Source: Skermanella mucosa (GTDB taxonomy: Bacteria > Pseudomonadota > Alphaproteobacteria > Azospirillales > Azospirillaceae). From it: a stretch of DNA of 64,000 nucleotides. Every line of letters starts with the position of its first letter. The stretch's first letter is position 1. The translations under genes and the position numbers were made by a program. Shown here piece after piece: positions 1 through 7,407 of the stretch. Where the stretch lies: positions 5,664,501-5,728,500 of the forward strand of contig NZ_CP086106.1 of NCBI RefSeq assembly GCF_016765655.2, written 5' to 3'. Below the pieces are notes generated by a model. It made no database searches, was not told the DNA's origin, and saw only the letters and a program-made list of their open reading frames with translations.

Positions 1-262
1 CCATCACGTGGGCGGCATCGTGCCGGATCAGGCCGAGGACGTCCGGATGGTCGCGGGTGACGATCTCGACGGCGGCGTCCGAGCTGATGCGGGTAGTGAG
101 GTCGCGGATCGTGCCGTCGACCTTGACGGCAAGCGCGTCCTTGGCCAGCCGCTTGCCGATGGATTCGGCAATCTGCCGGCCCGTCACCGGGGCATCGTAG
201 TCGCGCACGCTGCCGTCCGGCAGGGTGACGGCGACTTTCTGGATCTGTTCAGCCGTCTGCAT
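1..262 (-). CDS. thrS: threonine--tRNA ligase, N-terminal part (cut by window edge)
   Basis: The first 87 codons of threonyl-tRNA synthetase, which charges tRNA-Thr in the cytoplasm. The reading frame starts at the ATG complementary to 260-262 and runs off the left edge. It opens with MQTAEQIQKVAVTLPDGSV, the ubiquitin-like TGS domain, and passes through GRQIAESIGKRLAKDALAVK. It ends at RHDAAHVM, the first histidine motif (HxxxH type) of the second N-terminal, editing-associated domain. Only the N-terminal domain is visible, so the catalytic core cannot be checked. It is probably followed downstream (outside the window) by other translation genes such as infC, but that is inference. Confidence 0.9.
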   Translation of the reverse strand, partial: MQTAEQIQKVAVTLPDGSVRDYDAPVTGRQIAESIGKRLAKDALAVKVDGTIRDLTTRISSDAAVEIVTRDHPDVLGLIRHDAAHVM

Positions 263-320
263 CGTCAAAAAACAATCATCCCAAGGAAGAAGCCGCACTC
301 TATGCGCATTGCCGGTCGAG

Positions 321-1637
321 TCAAGCTTGGCGCGGCCCGCCGGAACCCGCGCCCGGCCCCGCGCCCGCCGCCGCCCCGCCCGTCGCCCCGCCCGTCGCCG
401 CCCGTTCGGCCATCAGCTCGCCATAGACCGCCAGCGTGTCGCGGCACATGCGGTCCCGGGTGAAGCGGCTGTTTACATAGGCCATGGCGCGCTCGCCCAG
501 CACGGCCCTCTGGTCCGCGTCCAGGGCCAGCGCCTCGCCCAGCGCCTCCGCCAGGGCATCGGCGTCGTTGGGCGGAACCACCCAGGCGGTCTCTCCGGCG
601 ACCACGGTCTCGCGCACGGCGCCGTGGTTGGTCACGATCACCGGCCGGCCCATGGCCTGGGCCTCGACGATGACCCGGCCGAAGGCTTCCGGATCGCTCG
701 ACGCGGAGACCACCACGTCGGCCAGCATGTAGGCGGCCGCCATGTCGTTGCAATGGTCCACCAGCCGGACGACGCCTTCCAGCCCCAGGCGGCGGACCTG
801 CTCCTCCAGCTCCTGGCGGTAGCCGGCGCGTCCCTGGTCGGAGCCGACCATCAGGCAGCACACGTCCTTGCGGCCCAGCCGGGCGAGCGCGTCGATCAAA
901 ACGGTCTGGCCCTTCCACCGGGTCAGGCGGCCCGGCAGCATGATCACCTGATGGCCGTCGGGCAGCCGCCACGCGCGGGCCAGCTGGATCACCCGCTCGG
1001 GGCTGACCCGGTCGGGCGCGAAGCTGTTGGAGTCGATCCCGCGGTGGATCACCCGGATGCGGTCCGGATCGATCCGGTAGTTGGCCAGGATATGGTCGCG
1101 GATGAACTCCGAGATGGCGATCACCCGGTCGCCCCGCGCCATCACCGAATTGTAGAACAGCTTCGACTTGCCCGAGAAATTGTAGGGGGCATGGAAGGTC
1201 GTCATGAACGGCACGCCGGTCCGCCGCGCCGCGCCATAGGCGCTCCAGGCTGGCGCCCGGCTGCGCGCGTGGACGATATCGACCTTGTGCTCGCGGATGA
1301 GCCGGCTGAGCCGGTCGACGTTGCGCCACAGGGTCAGCGGGTTCTTGCTGTCGAGCGGCAGCGTGAAATGGGGGATCCGCCAGCGCTCCAGCTCACGCGC
1401 CATGGGGCCGCCGGACGACGCGACCAGAGGCGTGCCGCCGGCCTGGTGCAACGCCGCCGCCACGTCGATCGCGCCGCGTTCCGCGCCGCCGGTGACGAGC
1501 GCCGGCAGCACCTGGAGGACGACGGGCCGGCCCGGCGCCCGGCCCGACTGGTCCCGCCCGGCCTCTTCCGGTCTGGCCTCCTCCCGCCTGGAGTTGTCGT
1601 GCGGCCCGGCCGTGGTAGTGTTGTATGCCCCGCTCAT
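321..1637 (-). CDS. glycosyltransferase family 4
   Basis: A 438-residue GT-B fold glycosyltransferase that would transfer an activated sugar to a cell-surface glycan or lipid carrier in the cytoplasm. The N-terminal half carries an acceptor-side Rossmann fold (VVLQVLPALVTGGAERGAIDVAAAL). The C-terminal half has GRLTRWKGQTVLIDAL and the donor-binding E-x7-E element EAFGRVIVEAQAMGRPVI, both typical of GT4. The tail is a low-complexity Gly/Ala stretch encoded by a CG-rich repeat near 330-410. The ATG at 1637 (MSGAYNTTT) is preferred over a frame-consistent start at 1706, because the latter would run into the divergent hydrolase gene. The two genes' 5' ends lie back to back at about 1636-1651. 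The sugar and acceptor cannot be told from sequence. Confidence 0.85.
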   Translation of the reverse strand: MSGAYNTTTAGPHDNSRREEARPEEAGRDQSGRAPGRPVVLQVLPALVTGGAERGAIDVAAALHQAGGTPLVASSGGPMARELERWRIPHFTLPLDSKNPLTLWRNVDRLSRLIREHKVDIVHARSRAPAWSAYGAARRTGVPFMTTFHAPYNFSGKSKLFYNSVMARGDRVIAISEFIRDHILANYRIDPDRIRVIHRGIDSNSFAPDRVSPERVIQLARAWRLPDGHQVIMLPGRLTRWKGQTVLIDALARLGRKDVCCLMVGSDQGRAGYRQELEEQVRRLGLEGVVRLVDHCNDMAAAYMLADVVVSASSDPEAFGRVIVEAQAMGRPVIVTNHGAVRETVVAGETAWVVPPNDADALAEALGEALALDADQRAVLGERAMAYVNSRFTRDRMCRDTLAVYGELMAERAATGGATGGAAAGAGPGAGSGGPRQA

Positions 1638-1650
1638 GGAATCTTTCGAT

Positions 1651-2421
1651 ATGACCGATCTGAACGCTTCGCCCGAAAATACCCTGGCGCATGAAGGCGC
1701 CACCATAGCCTATCGCCGCACCGAAGGAAGCACTCCCGGCGTCATCTTCATGGGAGGATTCAAATCGGACATGACGGGCACCAAGGCGGTCGCCCTGGAA
1801 AGCCTCTGCCGCAGCCGCGGCACGGCGTTCTTGCGGTTCGACTACCAGGGCCACGGAGCGTCGAGCGGCCGGTTCGAGGAAGGCTCGATCGGCCAGTGGT
1901 CGCGCGACGCGCTGGCCGTGTTCGACCGGCTGACGGAGGGGCCGCAGGTCGTCGTCGGCTCCTCCATGGGCGGCTGGATGATGCTGCTGACGGCGCTCGC
2001 CCGGCCGGAGCGCGTCGCCGGTCTTGTCGGCATCGCCGCGGCGCCGGATTTCACCGAGGACCTGATCTGGTCCACCCTGGACGAGACCGACCGCGCCATG
2101 CTGATGGAGACCGGCGCCTTGCTGAAGCCGTCCGACTACGGCGATCCCTACCTCTATACCCGCCGCCTGATCGAGGACGGCCGGGACCACCTGCTTCTGC
2201 GTGGGACGATCCCGCTGGCCTGCCCGGTGCGCCTGCTCCACGGCATGCGCGACGCCGACGTGCCCTGGCGCACCAGCCAGCGCATCGCGGAGCGGCTGGC
2301 CGGCGACGACGTAAGGATCACCCTGGTGAAGGACGGCGACCACCGCCTGTCCCGCGACCAGGACATCGCGCTGTTGTGCCGCACCGTCGGCGAACTGCTC
2401 GACGGGCTCAGGACCTCCTGA
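1651..2421 (+). CDS. alpha/beta hydrolase (YtmA/ABHD10-like serine esterase)
   Basis: A 256-residue soluble serine hydrolase. The nucleophile elbow is GSSMGGWMM. The oxyanion-side strand reads [14 protein letters not shown] and is followed by [13 protein letters not shown]. The acid and histidine of the triad are visible in [12 protein letters not shown] and [12 protein letters not shown] near the C-terminus. The family contains small carboxyl- and thioesterases; the substrate is unknown. ATG at 1651 is chosen; ATG at 1636 in the same frame is an alternative that would overlap the divergent glycosyltransferase start. The last 14 bases overlap the 3' end of the convergent small membrane protein gene. 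Confidence 0.85.
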   Translation: MTDLNASPENTLAHEGATIAYRRTEGSTPGVIFMGGFKSDMTGTKAVALESLCRSRGTAFLRFDYQGHGASSGRFEEGSIGQWSRDALAVFDRLTEGPQVVVGSSMGGWMMLLTALARPERVAGLVGIAAAPDFTEDLIWSTLDETDRAMLMETGALLKPSDYGDPYLYTRRLIEDGRDHLLLRGTIPLACPVRLLHGMRDADVPWRTSQRIAERLAGDDVRITLVKDGDHRLSRDQDIALLCRTVGELLDGLRTS

Positions 2422-2737
2422 TCGACCCCAGCGCCAGCAGCGCCAACCCCGGCACCGCCAGCACCAGCGCCGCCGGCCACAGCAGGACGGTCAGCAGCAC
2501 GGGATCCCACAGCTCCGGCACCAGGTAGCGCTGCACCACCGCCTGCATCAGGTTCAGGCTGCCGGGATTCAGCCGGTACCACAGCTCGCCCGCGGCGGAA
2601 AGATGCAGGCCGCCGCCGGCCGCCGCCATCTGGCTCCATTGCCACAGGTCCCAGCCCAACGCCGCGAGCCCCGCCAACAGCAAGACCCCTCCGATCACTC
2701 TCAGGACGACCACTCGTTCCTCACCGCTGATTGACAT
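2408..2737 (-). CDS. small membrane protein, unknown function
   Basis: A 109-residue protein with two hydrophobic segments: [20 protein letters not shown] near the N-terminus and [20 protein letters not shown] near the C-terminus. They are separated by a loop with [21 protein letters not shown]. The arrangement suggests two inner-membrane spans with a periplasmic loop. Similar small hypothetical proteins are common in alphaproteobacteria, often with the pattern LWxxxxPxSLNxxQxxxQRYL. No function can be assigned. It is convergent with, and overlaps by 14 bp, the upstream hydrolase gene. Confidence 0.75.
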   Translation of the reverse strand: MSISGEERVVVLRVIGGVLLLAGLAALGWDLWQWSQMAAAGGGLHLSAAGELWYRLNPGSLNLMQAVVQRYLVPELWDPVLLTVLLWPAALVLAVPGLALLALGSIRRS

Positions 2738-2861
2738 CGTGCCGGAACATGCGCCGCCACCCCGGGAGGCGCAACCGGCCCCTTCTTCACTTTCCCGGGA
2801 GCCGATGTGAACGAAGTACTTGAATCCGCCCCCGCCGTTGAGTATTTTCCGCGGCCTTGAC

Positions 2862-2951
2862 GGAGGGGTGGCCGAGTGGTTGAAGGCGCACGCCTGGAAA
2901 GTGTGTATACCAGAAATGGTATCGCGGGTTCGAATCCCGCTCCCTCCGCCA
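2862..2951 (+). tRNA. tRNA-Ser(GGA)
   Basis: A 90-nt class II tRNA. The acceptor stem is GGAGGGG (2862-2868) pairing with TCCCTCC (2941-2947), followed by discriminator G and an encoded CCA (2949-2951). The D arm begins GCCGAGTGG. The anticodon loop is CTGGAAA, giving anticodon GGA. A long variable arm with paired TATACCAG-type sequence precedes the T arm GCGGGTTCGAATCCCGC. The decayed toxin-antitoxin and IS remnants begin about 240 bp downstream, which is typical of tRNA-adjacent integration hot spots. Confidence 0.97.
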
Positions 2952-3194
2952 TTGTTCAGAAGCTCGCCACATTACGTTACGGTTCGCCGACTTACGCGGA
3001 AAACGACCGCAGTGGCGCGCCGTCGTTCATCCGGTCGACAAGCCTCCAATCTCACGGTGCAGGCCAGCGGTAATCGGTGCCGTGCTGGCGAGGCGGATCG
3101 CGCGTCCGATCATTTTCCAGCGATGACATGCGCCACGCATTGCGATGTGTGTTATTGATCATTCTGAAGACAAGATCAGTGGTGGGATACGGTC

Positions 3195-3449
3195 ATGGCC
3201 CGCACGACGACGATGACGGTTCGCCTCAGTGGCGCGCTCAGCGACTTCGTAGCCGCCAATGTCGGCGAGAACGGGTCATACGAGAACGTCAGCGAATACA
3301 TCCGGGATCTGATCCGACGCGACAAGGAGCGGGCGGAACGGGAAGCTCTCGCCAGGCTGAAGGCCGATCTCACCCAGGCCTACGCTGCCCCGGAATCCTC
3401 CTACCAATCGCTTGCAGCGGCGGACATCATCGCGCGCAACAAGACCTGA
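3195..3449 (+). CDS. parD: ParD-type antitoxin (CopG/ribbon-helix-helix)
   Basis: An 84-residue antitoxin. The N-terminal ribbon-helix-helix DNA-binding fold reads TMTVRLSGALSDFVAANV, followed by the ParD signature YENVSEYIRDLIRRD. A charged C-terminal tail would wrap the toxin. It would repress its own promoter and neutralise a ParE gyrase toxin. The reading frame is intact and is followed after 6 bp by a broken ParE gene, the usual parDE order. Because the toxin is nonsense-mutated, this is probably an orphan antitoxin; it could still bind a related ParE elsewhere in the cell. Confidence 0.85.
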   Translation: MARTTTMTVRLSGALSDFVAANVGENGSYENVSEYIRDLIRRDKERAEREALARLKADLTQAYAAPESSYQSLAAADIIARNKT

Positions 3450-3455
3450 GGCCAA

Positions 3456-3770
3456 ATGGCCGCCGTCCGCATCCAGGAGGCGGCCTCGCACCGCCTCGAC
3501 GAAATCTATCGCTACACCCGTGACCGATGAGGGAGCGAACAGGCGGATCGCTACATAACGGGTTTGTTCGAAGCCTTCGGGAAGATCGAGACCCATGGCG
3601 TGGCATCAAGGCCCGTACCGGCGGAGTTCGGCGTCGAAGGCTACTTCTTCCGTTACGAGCGGCATTTCGTCTATTGGCGGAGGCTCAGCAATGGTGACAT
3701 CGGCATCGTGACGATCCTGCACGAGCGGATGCATCAGACCGATCGCTTCCGGGAAGACTTCGACCCCTGA
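3456..3770 (+). pseudogene. parE: ParE toxin, inactivated by an in-frame stop
   Basis: Starts at ATG 3456 (MAAVRIQEAASHRLDEIYRYTRDR), reaches TGA at 3528-3530, then continues in the same frame as GSEQADRYITGLFEAFGKIE through FFRYERHFVYWRR and IVTILHERMHQTDRFREDF to a stop at 3768-3770. Rejoined, it is a full-length ParE/RelE-fold protein of about 104 residues. The family usually has Trp before GxxQAxRY, so TGG to TGA is the simplest explanation. Selenocysteine or readthrough is not supported by any visible element. It follows parD by 6 bp. Confidence 0.85.
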
Positions 3771-3910
3771 AGCGAAGCATGGAAAAATCCTGAGAGGGAA
3801 GTAACTGCTCAACCCCAGTGGTTTTGGGGGGATATCTGGGAAAGGTTTCCGCGTACAGGAGATCGTCGCGACGAGTTGAACCGACGAGGGTTTGCGCGAT
3901 TGATGCAGGC

Positions 3911-4076
3911 ATGACGCGGCCACCGGACTTGAGCACTCTGAGCGAAGCCGAGAAGGATTGCCTGATCCTGAATTTATGGCCGCTTGCCGGGCGTGTTCAG
4001 GAGTTGAAGTATCTGATCGCGGTTCTGCAAGCACGCATCGCGGCGCTTGAGACGCAGTTGCGCGAGCCGCCGAGGA
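3911..4076 (+). pseudogene. IS66-type transposase N-terminal remnant
   Basis: From ATG 3911 the frame reads MTRPPDLSTLSEAEKDCLIL and then a coiled-coil stretch ending IAALETQLREPP, which is the characteristic N-terminus of IS66-family TnpC transposases. At about 4076, just where the family continues into its PP-x-TPDNSS segment, similarity ends and the sequence runs into the 3' region of the opposite-strand brnA gene. No zinc finger or DDE domain follows. It is a truncated insertion-sequence scar lying between the two toxin-antitoxin remnants. Confidence 0.7.
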
Positions 4077-4106
4077 ATGTGTTCAGTATTCAGTTCATCC
4101 GCAAAG

Positions 4107-4352
4107 TCAAAGGCCGAGAGCGTTTCTCAGAAGATCGTTGGCCCGCGTCTGCCAGCCCGGTCCATCTTGTCTGAGCCGCTCGACAACATCCGCATCGAGG
4201 CGCAGGTTCGTGGCGACCTTCGGTCTGTCCTTGACAGGCGGGCGACCGCGCCGGGCTTTTGCGAACTTCTCCCGCCATTCCGGTGTGGAAAGGTCAGGCG
4301 CATCGTCCGGATCACTCCAGGTCGGGTCCGTAGAGTTCCTGCTCCCGTTCAT
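4107..4352 (-). CDS. brnA: BrnA-family antitoxin
   Basis: An 81-residue antitoxin. The C-terminal half KVATNLRLDADVVERLRQDG-PGWQTRANDLLRNAL is the BrnA ribbon-helix-helix signature, and the N-terminal half (SDPDDAPDLSTPEWREKF) is the usual toxin-contact region. BrnA neutralises the BrnT RNase toxin and represses the operon. The start at 4352 overlaps the 3' end of the brnT remnant, as in intact brnTA operons. The gene itself looks intact, while its toxin partner is frameshifted and internally deleted. Confidence 0.85.
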   Translation of the reverse strand: MNGSRNSTDPTWSDPDDAPDLSTPEWREKFAKARRGRPPVKDRPKVATNLRLDADVVERLRQDGPGWQTRANDLLRNALGL

Positions 4353-4513
4353 TGGCTTTCCTCATGCCGATGAACAGGGGCTCGCCATAATCCTTCCGAT
4401 CATCGGCAACCGTCAGGGTCGGACTGTCGAAGACCCCCCCCGGCATCGGCCATATCAAGTCCCCGTTCGGCAAGGGTCACGGCGCGCGTGTCCGGATCGA
4501 ACTCGATCTTCAT
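4312..4513 (-). pseudogene. brnT: BrnT RNase toxin, frameshifted and internally deleted
   Basis: Starts at ATG 4513 with MKIEFDPDTRAVTLAERGLD, a standard BrnT N-terminus. At a run of eight G (coding strand, plus-strand 4434-4441) the frame shifts into an early stop. Removing one G restores VFDSPTLTVADDRKDYGEPL followed by FIGMRKANEREQELYG. Even so, the normal central strand segment between the YGEPRF-like motif and the MRKANERE motif, about 20 residues, is missing. Two independent lesions make this a dead toxin. It overlaps the start of brnA. Confidence 0.85.
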
Positions 4514-4663
4514 CCGAATAATGTATCTACGCCAATCGGGAGGGTCAATGACATCAACCGCGCCGGAGACTCTCCCGCCACCGGCTTCCGCAACGCTGCA
4601 CTCCGGCACCCGACGGACCATGTCGGAACAGGTATCGCCGATCCCGCGGACGCTCCTACCAGG

Positions 4664-5209
4664 TCACCAAGTCAGGGCCTGCACCTGCCTGATGACGTCG
4701 ATGTCGTCCAGCTTCCGGTCGCTCTGCGCCTGGCTGAAGATAAGCAGAAGCTGGTTGAGCTTGCTCGCCAGGGGGCCGGTGGTCGGGCGCGGGAAGGTCA
4801 TGCCGGGGATGGCGTCGGACAGCCTTTGCCGGATCTCGCGGATCTCCACGACCGCCTTGTCGTCCAGCCCGCCCTGGGCGGGGGCCGTCAGGCTCGCCGC
4901 CCGGATCAGCAGTTCCGCCACTTCCCTGTCGTTCATCGGCCGGTGGCAGGGAGCGGGAGGGAGGTCTGCGGTGGCCGCTTCCGACTGCGTGGCTTCCTGC
5001 GGCGAGAGGAACTGGAGTAGAGGGCCGAGATGGGCCATGAGAATATCGGCCGAATTGACAATAACTCCGGACCGCCCGTTGACCGACTGAAGTTTCGCGG
5101 CATGCTTCTCGATCAGGATACGCGCTTTCGCCATCGAGCACGCAGCAACGGGTTTCGTGATGTCTGTCACGACATAGACCGGAATATGCCTGATCGAAGA
5201 AAAGCCCAC
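4664..5209 (-). CDS. hypothetical protein
   Basis: A 181-residue protein not matched to a known family by eye. GTG at 5209 is chosen because GAGGG lies seven bases upstream; an internal ATG (MAKARILIEKHAAKLQ) is a possible shorter start. The N-terminal part is moderately hydrophobic (IPVYVVTDITKPVAACSM), the middle is rich in helix formers, and the C-terminal part (LNQLLLIFSQAQSDRKLDDI) could be a helical bundle. There is no signal peptide or clear membrane span. It lies between the toxin-antitoxin patch and the carotenoid-oxygenase operon and is probably transcribed alone. Confidence 0.55.
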   Translation of the reverse strand: MGFSSIRHIPVYVVTDITKPVAACSMAKARILIEKHAAKLQSVNGRSGVIVNSADILMAHLGPLLQFLSPQEATQSEAATADLPPAPCHRPMNDREVAELLIRAASLTAPAQGGLDDKAVVEIREIRQRLSDAIPGMTFPRPTTGPLASKLNQLLLIFSQAQSDRKLDDIDVIRQVQALTW

Positions 5210-5373
5210 GGTGACGCCCTCTTGTGTTGCGCCCCTACTGTGACAAGGAACTTTTTACGAGAGATTAAAGACAACTTGGACAGGGATGGACGGCGATGGA
5301 GGGGAGACGGGCTGTCGGCACCCGTCCTTGTCCACCGCCGTCATCCGCGGCCCGGAAAGAACAAGACGCGCAG

Positions 5374-6822
5374 TCAGCCCAGCCGCACGTTGGCGTGCAG
5401 ACCGGGCGGAAGCGCCATGGGCAGTTCGACCCAGGCGACCGGCCCGTCGGCGATGCGGCCGGCGTCGAACAGATGCAGGAAGCTGTGGCCGGACAGGGCG
5501 TCGATGCCCGTGCCCACCACATGCCGGCCATCCGCGCCCGCCGGGACATGCTCCTCCAGCAGCACCCGCTCCGGCGCGGTCCAGCGCGCGGTGACGCCGG
5601 TCTCGCGATCGACCGCCAGGACGGTGTCGAACCATCCGGCCCGCCGGCCGGCATCGGCATGCATCAGCACGCTTCCCCCCGTCCCGCCTTCCGTGCCCGC
5701 CCAGCGCGGGAACTCGACGCCGGCCTCCGCGATCCGCGGCTCCAGCCGCGCCGGGCCGGCGGCCGGCCAGACCAGGCGCTCGAACCGCGACTCGAAGCGG
5801 CGCGGCAAGGCGCCGTCCATGACGGCCGCCAGATCCTCGGTCACGACCATCGGGTCGGGGTAGGTGACGATATCGCCCGATACCGTGCCGTCCCCGTCCT
5901 CCCGGGCGTCGCCCAGATGGAAGACGAAGCGGGCGGGTACCGCCGTCTCGCGCACGACCCGCAGATCGGCCTTGTCCACCAGAAGCAGCCGCAGCCCCTG
6001 CTCCGGTCGCCACGCCAGCGACTTCAGGAACGCGGTGCGGCCGACCCTGTCCCGATCGACGACCAGGGGCGGCATGACGAACAGCAGGTGCCGCGCTGTC
6101 ACGGCGAAGTCATGCATCAGCCCGGCATAGCCGACATCCAGCACCCGGCAGCGCCGCAGGGAACCGTCGGGAGCGATCTCCCACACCACCAGCCGCCCGT
6201 CATAGCCGAGCCCGAAGTTCCACAAGGTACCGGAGGCGTCGGCATGGGGATGGCCGGAGAACGGCAGGCCCGCCGTCTCCGGGCTCCAGGCCACCGGGCC
6301 CAGCGTCTCCAGCGTGCCGGGGTCCAGGCGATAGGCGGACCCCGCCTCCCACAGCGCCAGCAGCGAGCCGGCGAAGGGCAGGGCGTTGATGTTCGCCGGG
6401 TTCATGTCGTCGGCGCCGCTGCCCGGCGCGACGTCGGGGGGCAGCGATCCGAACCCGGGAACCAGCCGCCGCCCGGCGGCCTGTTCGCGCCCCAGCTTGG
6501 CGGTCCGGACCAGCCGGGTGCGCAGCCGGGCGCCCCCGGGCGTGACGGTCCAGGCCTGGACCATGCCGTCGCCGTCGAACCAGTGGCGGTAGCGGTAGCC
6601 GCCCAGGGTATGGAGCCCCGGCCCGTTTCGATAGAAGGTCAGCGCCAGACCGGCCGGCCAGCGCCCGCGCACTTCCAGCCCGTCCAGGTCGAAATCGCCG
6701 GCCGGCGCCGACCAGGCCGAGCGCCGGAAGTCCGGCGGCACCGCCAAGGCAGGTGCTGGAAGACAGGGCAGCAGGGCCGAGGCCGCGGCGGCGGCCAGAA
6801 ACCCGCGACGGGTCTGCATCAT
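5374..6822 (-). CDS. carotenoid oxygenase family protein, Tat-exported
   Basis: A 482-residue member of the carotenoid cleavage oxygenase/RPE65 family, seven-bladed beta-propeller non-haem iron enzymes that cleave alkene bonds in carotenoids, stilbenes or lignin-derived compounds. The four iron-ligand histidine regions are recognisable: FSGHPHADASG, GLMHDFAVT, RFVFHLGDA and the C-terminal GLHANVRLG. The N-terminus MMQTRRGFLAAAAASALL is a twin-arginine signal, so it acts in the periplasm after folding. The start follows a GAGGGAG ribosome site. It is the second gene of an operon, 11 bp after the DUF2141 gene. The true substrate is not predictable. Confidence 0.85.
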   Translation of the reverse strand: MMQTRRGFLAAAAASALLPCLPAPALAVPPDFRRSAWSAPAGDFDLDGLEVRGRWPAGLALTFYRNGPGLHTLGGYRYRHWFDGDGMVQAWTVTPGGARLRTRLVRTAKLGREQAAGRRLVPGFGSLPPDVAPGSGADDMNPANINALPFAGSLLALWEAGSAYRLDPGTLETLGPVAWSPETAGLPFSGHPHADASGTLWNFGLGYDGRLVVWEIAPDGSLRRCRVLDVGYAGLMHDFAVTARHLLFVMPPLVVDRDRVGRTAFLKSLAWRPEQGLRLLLVDKADLRVVRETAVPARFVFHLGDAREDGDGTVSGDIVTYPDPMVVTEDLAAVMDGALPRRFESRFERLVWPAAGPARLEPRIAEAGVEFPRWAGTEGGTGGSVLMHADAGRRAGWFDTVLAVDRETGVTARWTAPERVLLEEHVPAGADGRHVVGTGIDALSGHSFLHLFDAGRIADGPVAWVELPMALPPGLHANVRLG

Positions 6823-6833
6823 GGCAGGCTCCC

Positions 6834-7310
6834 TCAGCGCAGGGTGACGGAGGTGCTGGCCGGCACCGCCGACAGCGTCACGGCCGTCTCGGCGAAGCCG
6901 GGCCGCGACAGCCGGACCGGCGCGTCGTTGCCGAAGCCGAAGGGTTCGGTCGGGATGCCCAGCAGGTTGGTGCCCAGCTTCCCGTCCCCGTCCAGGTCGT
7001 GATAGACCGCGATCCCGTAGCGCCCTTCCGGCAGGCCGACGAAGACGGCCTTGACCTCCCGCCCGGACTCTCCCGCCCCGCCGGCGGCGGGAAGCATGCA
7101 TCCCGCCGACTGCCGGCGCGCGTCATACCCGGCCTCGTCGGCGTACAGCGCGACCATAATGTGCCCTTGCCCGTCACGGACATTGCGGATGGTGATCTCG
7201 ATATCGGCGGCGCGGGCGGCGGGCGCCGCGCCGATGGCGAAGGCACCGAGCAGCACGGCCAGGGGCAGGGCGGCCAGGGGCAGGTTGGCTGGGCGGGTGG
7301 AAAGCGGCAT
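6834..7310 (-). CDS. DUF2141 domain secreted protein
   Basis: A 158-residue protein with a signal peptide (AALPLAVLLGAFAIGAAPAARAA) followed by a DUF2141 beta-sandwich: IEITIRNVRDGQGHIMVALY, a central FVGLPEGRYGIAVYHDLDGDGKL with an Asp-rich, possibly calcium-binding loop, and LGIPTEPFGFGND. The start at 7310 follows GAGGAAAA. It is the promoter-proximal gene of a two-gene operon with the carotenoid oxygenase. DUF2141 proteins are often found beside carotenoid-cleaving enzymes, which hints at substrate binding or delivery in the periplasm; that role is inference. Confidence 0.85.
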   Translation of the reverse strand: MPLSTRPANLPLAALPLAVLLGAFAIGAAPAARAADIEITIRNVRDGQGHIMVALYADEAGYDARRQSAGCMLPAAGGAGESGREVKAVFVGLPEGRYGIAVYHDLDGDGKLGTNLLGIPTEPFGFGNDAPVRLSRPGFAETAVTLSAVPASTSVTLR

Positions 7311-7407
7311 GGCTTGTTTTCCTCGGTTGCGGTTCGATCCGCTTCCTTCTTGACACGAGTATGGGAAGGGGGAACATCGCGCGTTCGCAGCCCGCCGGGA
7401 GTTCTTC

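Noticed and set aside
3077-3523. 148-codon plus-strand frame overlapping parD
   Set aside because: Different frame over a clear ribbon-helix-helix antitoxin; Arg/Gly/His-rich noise.
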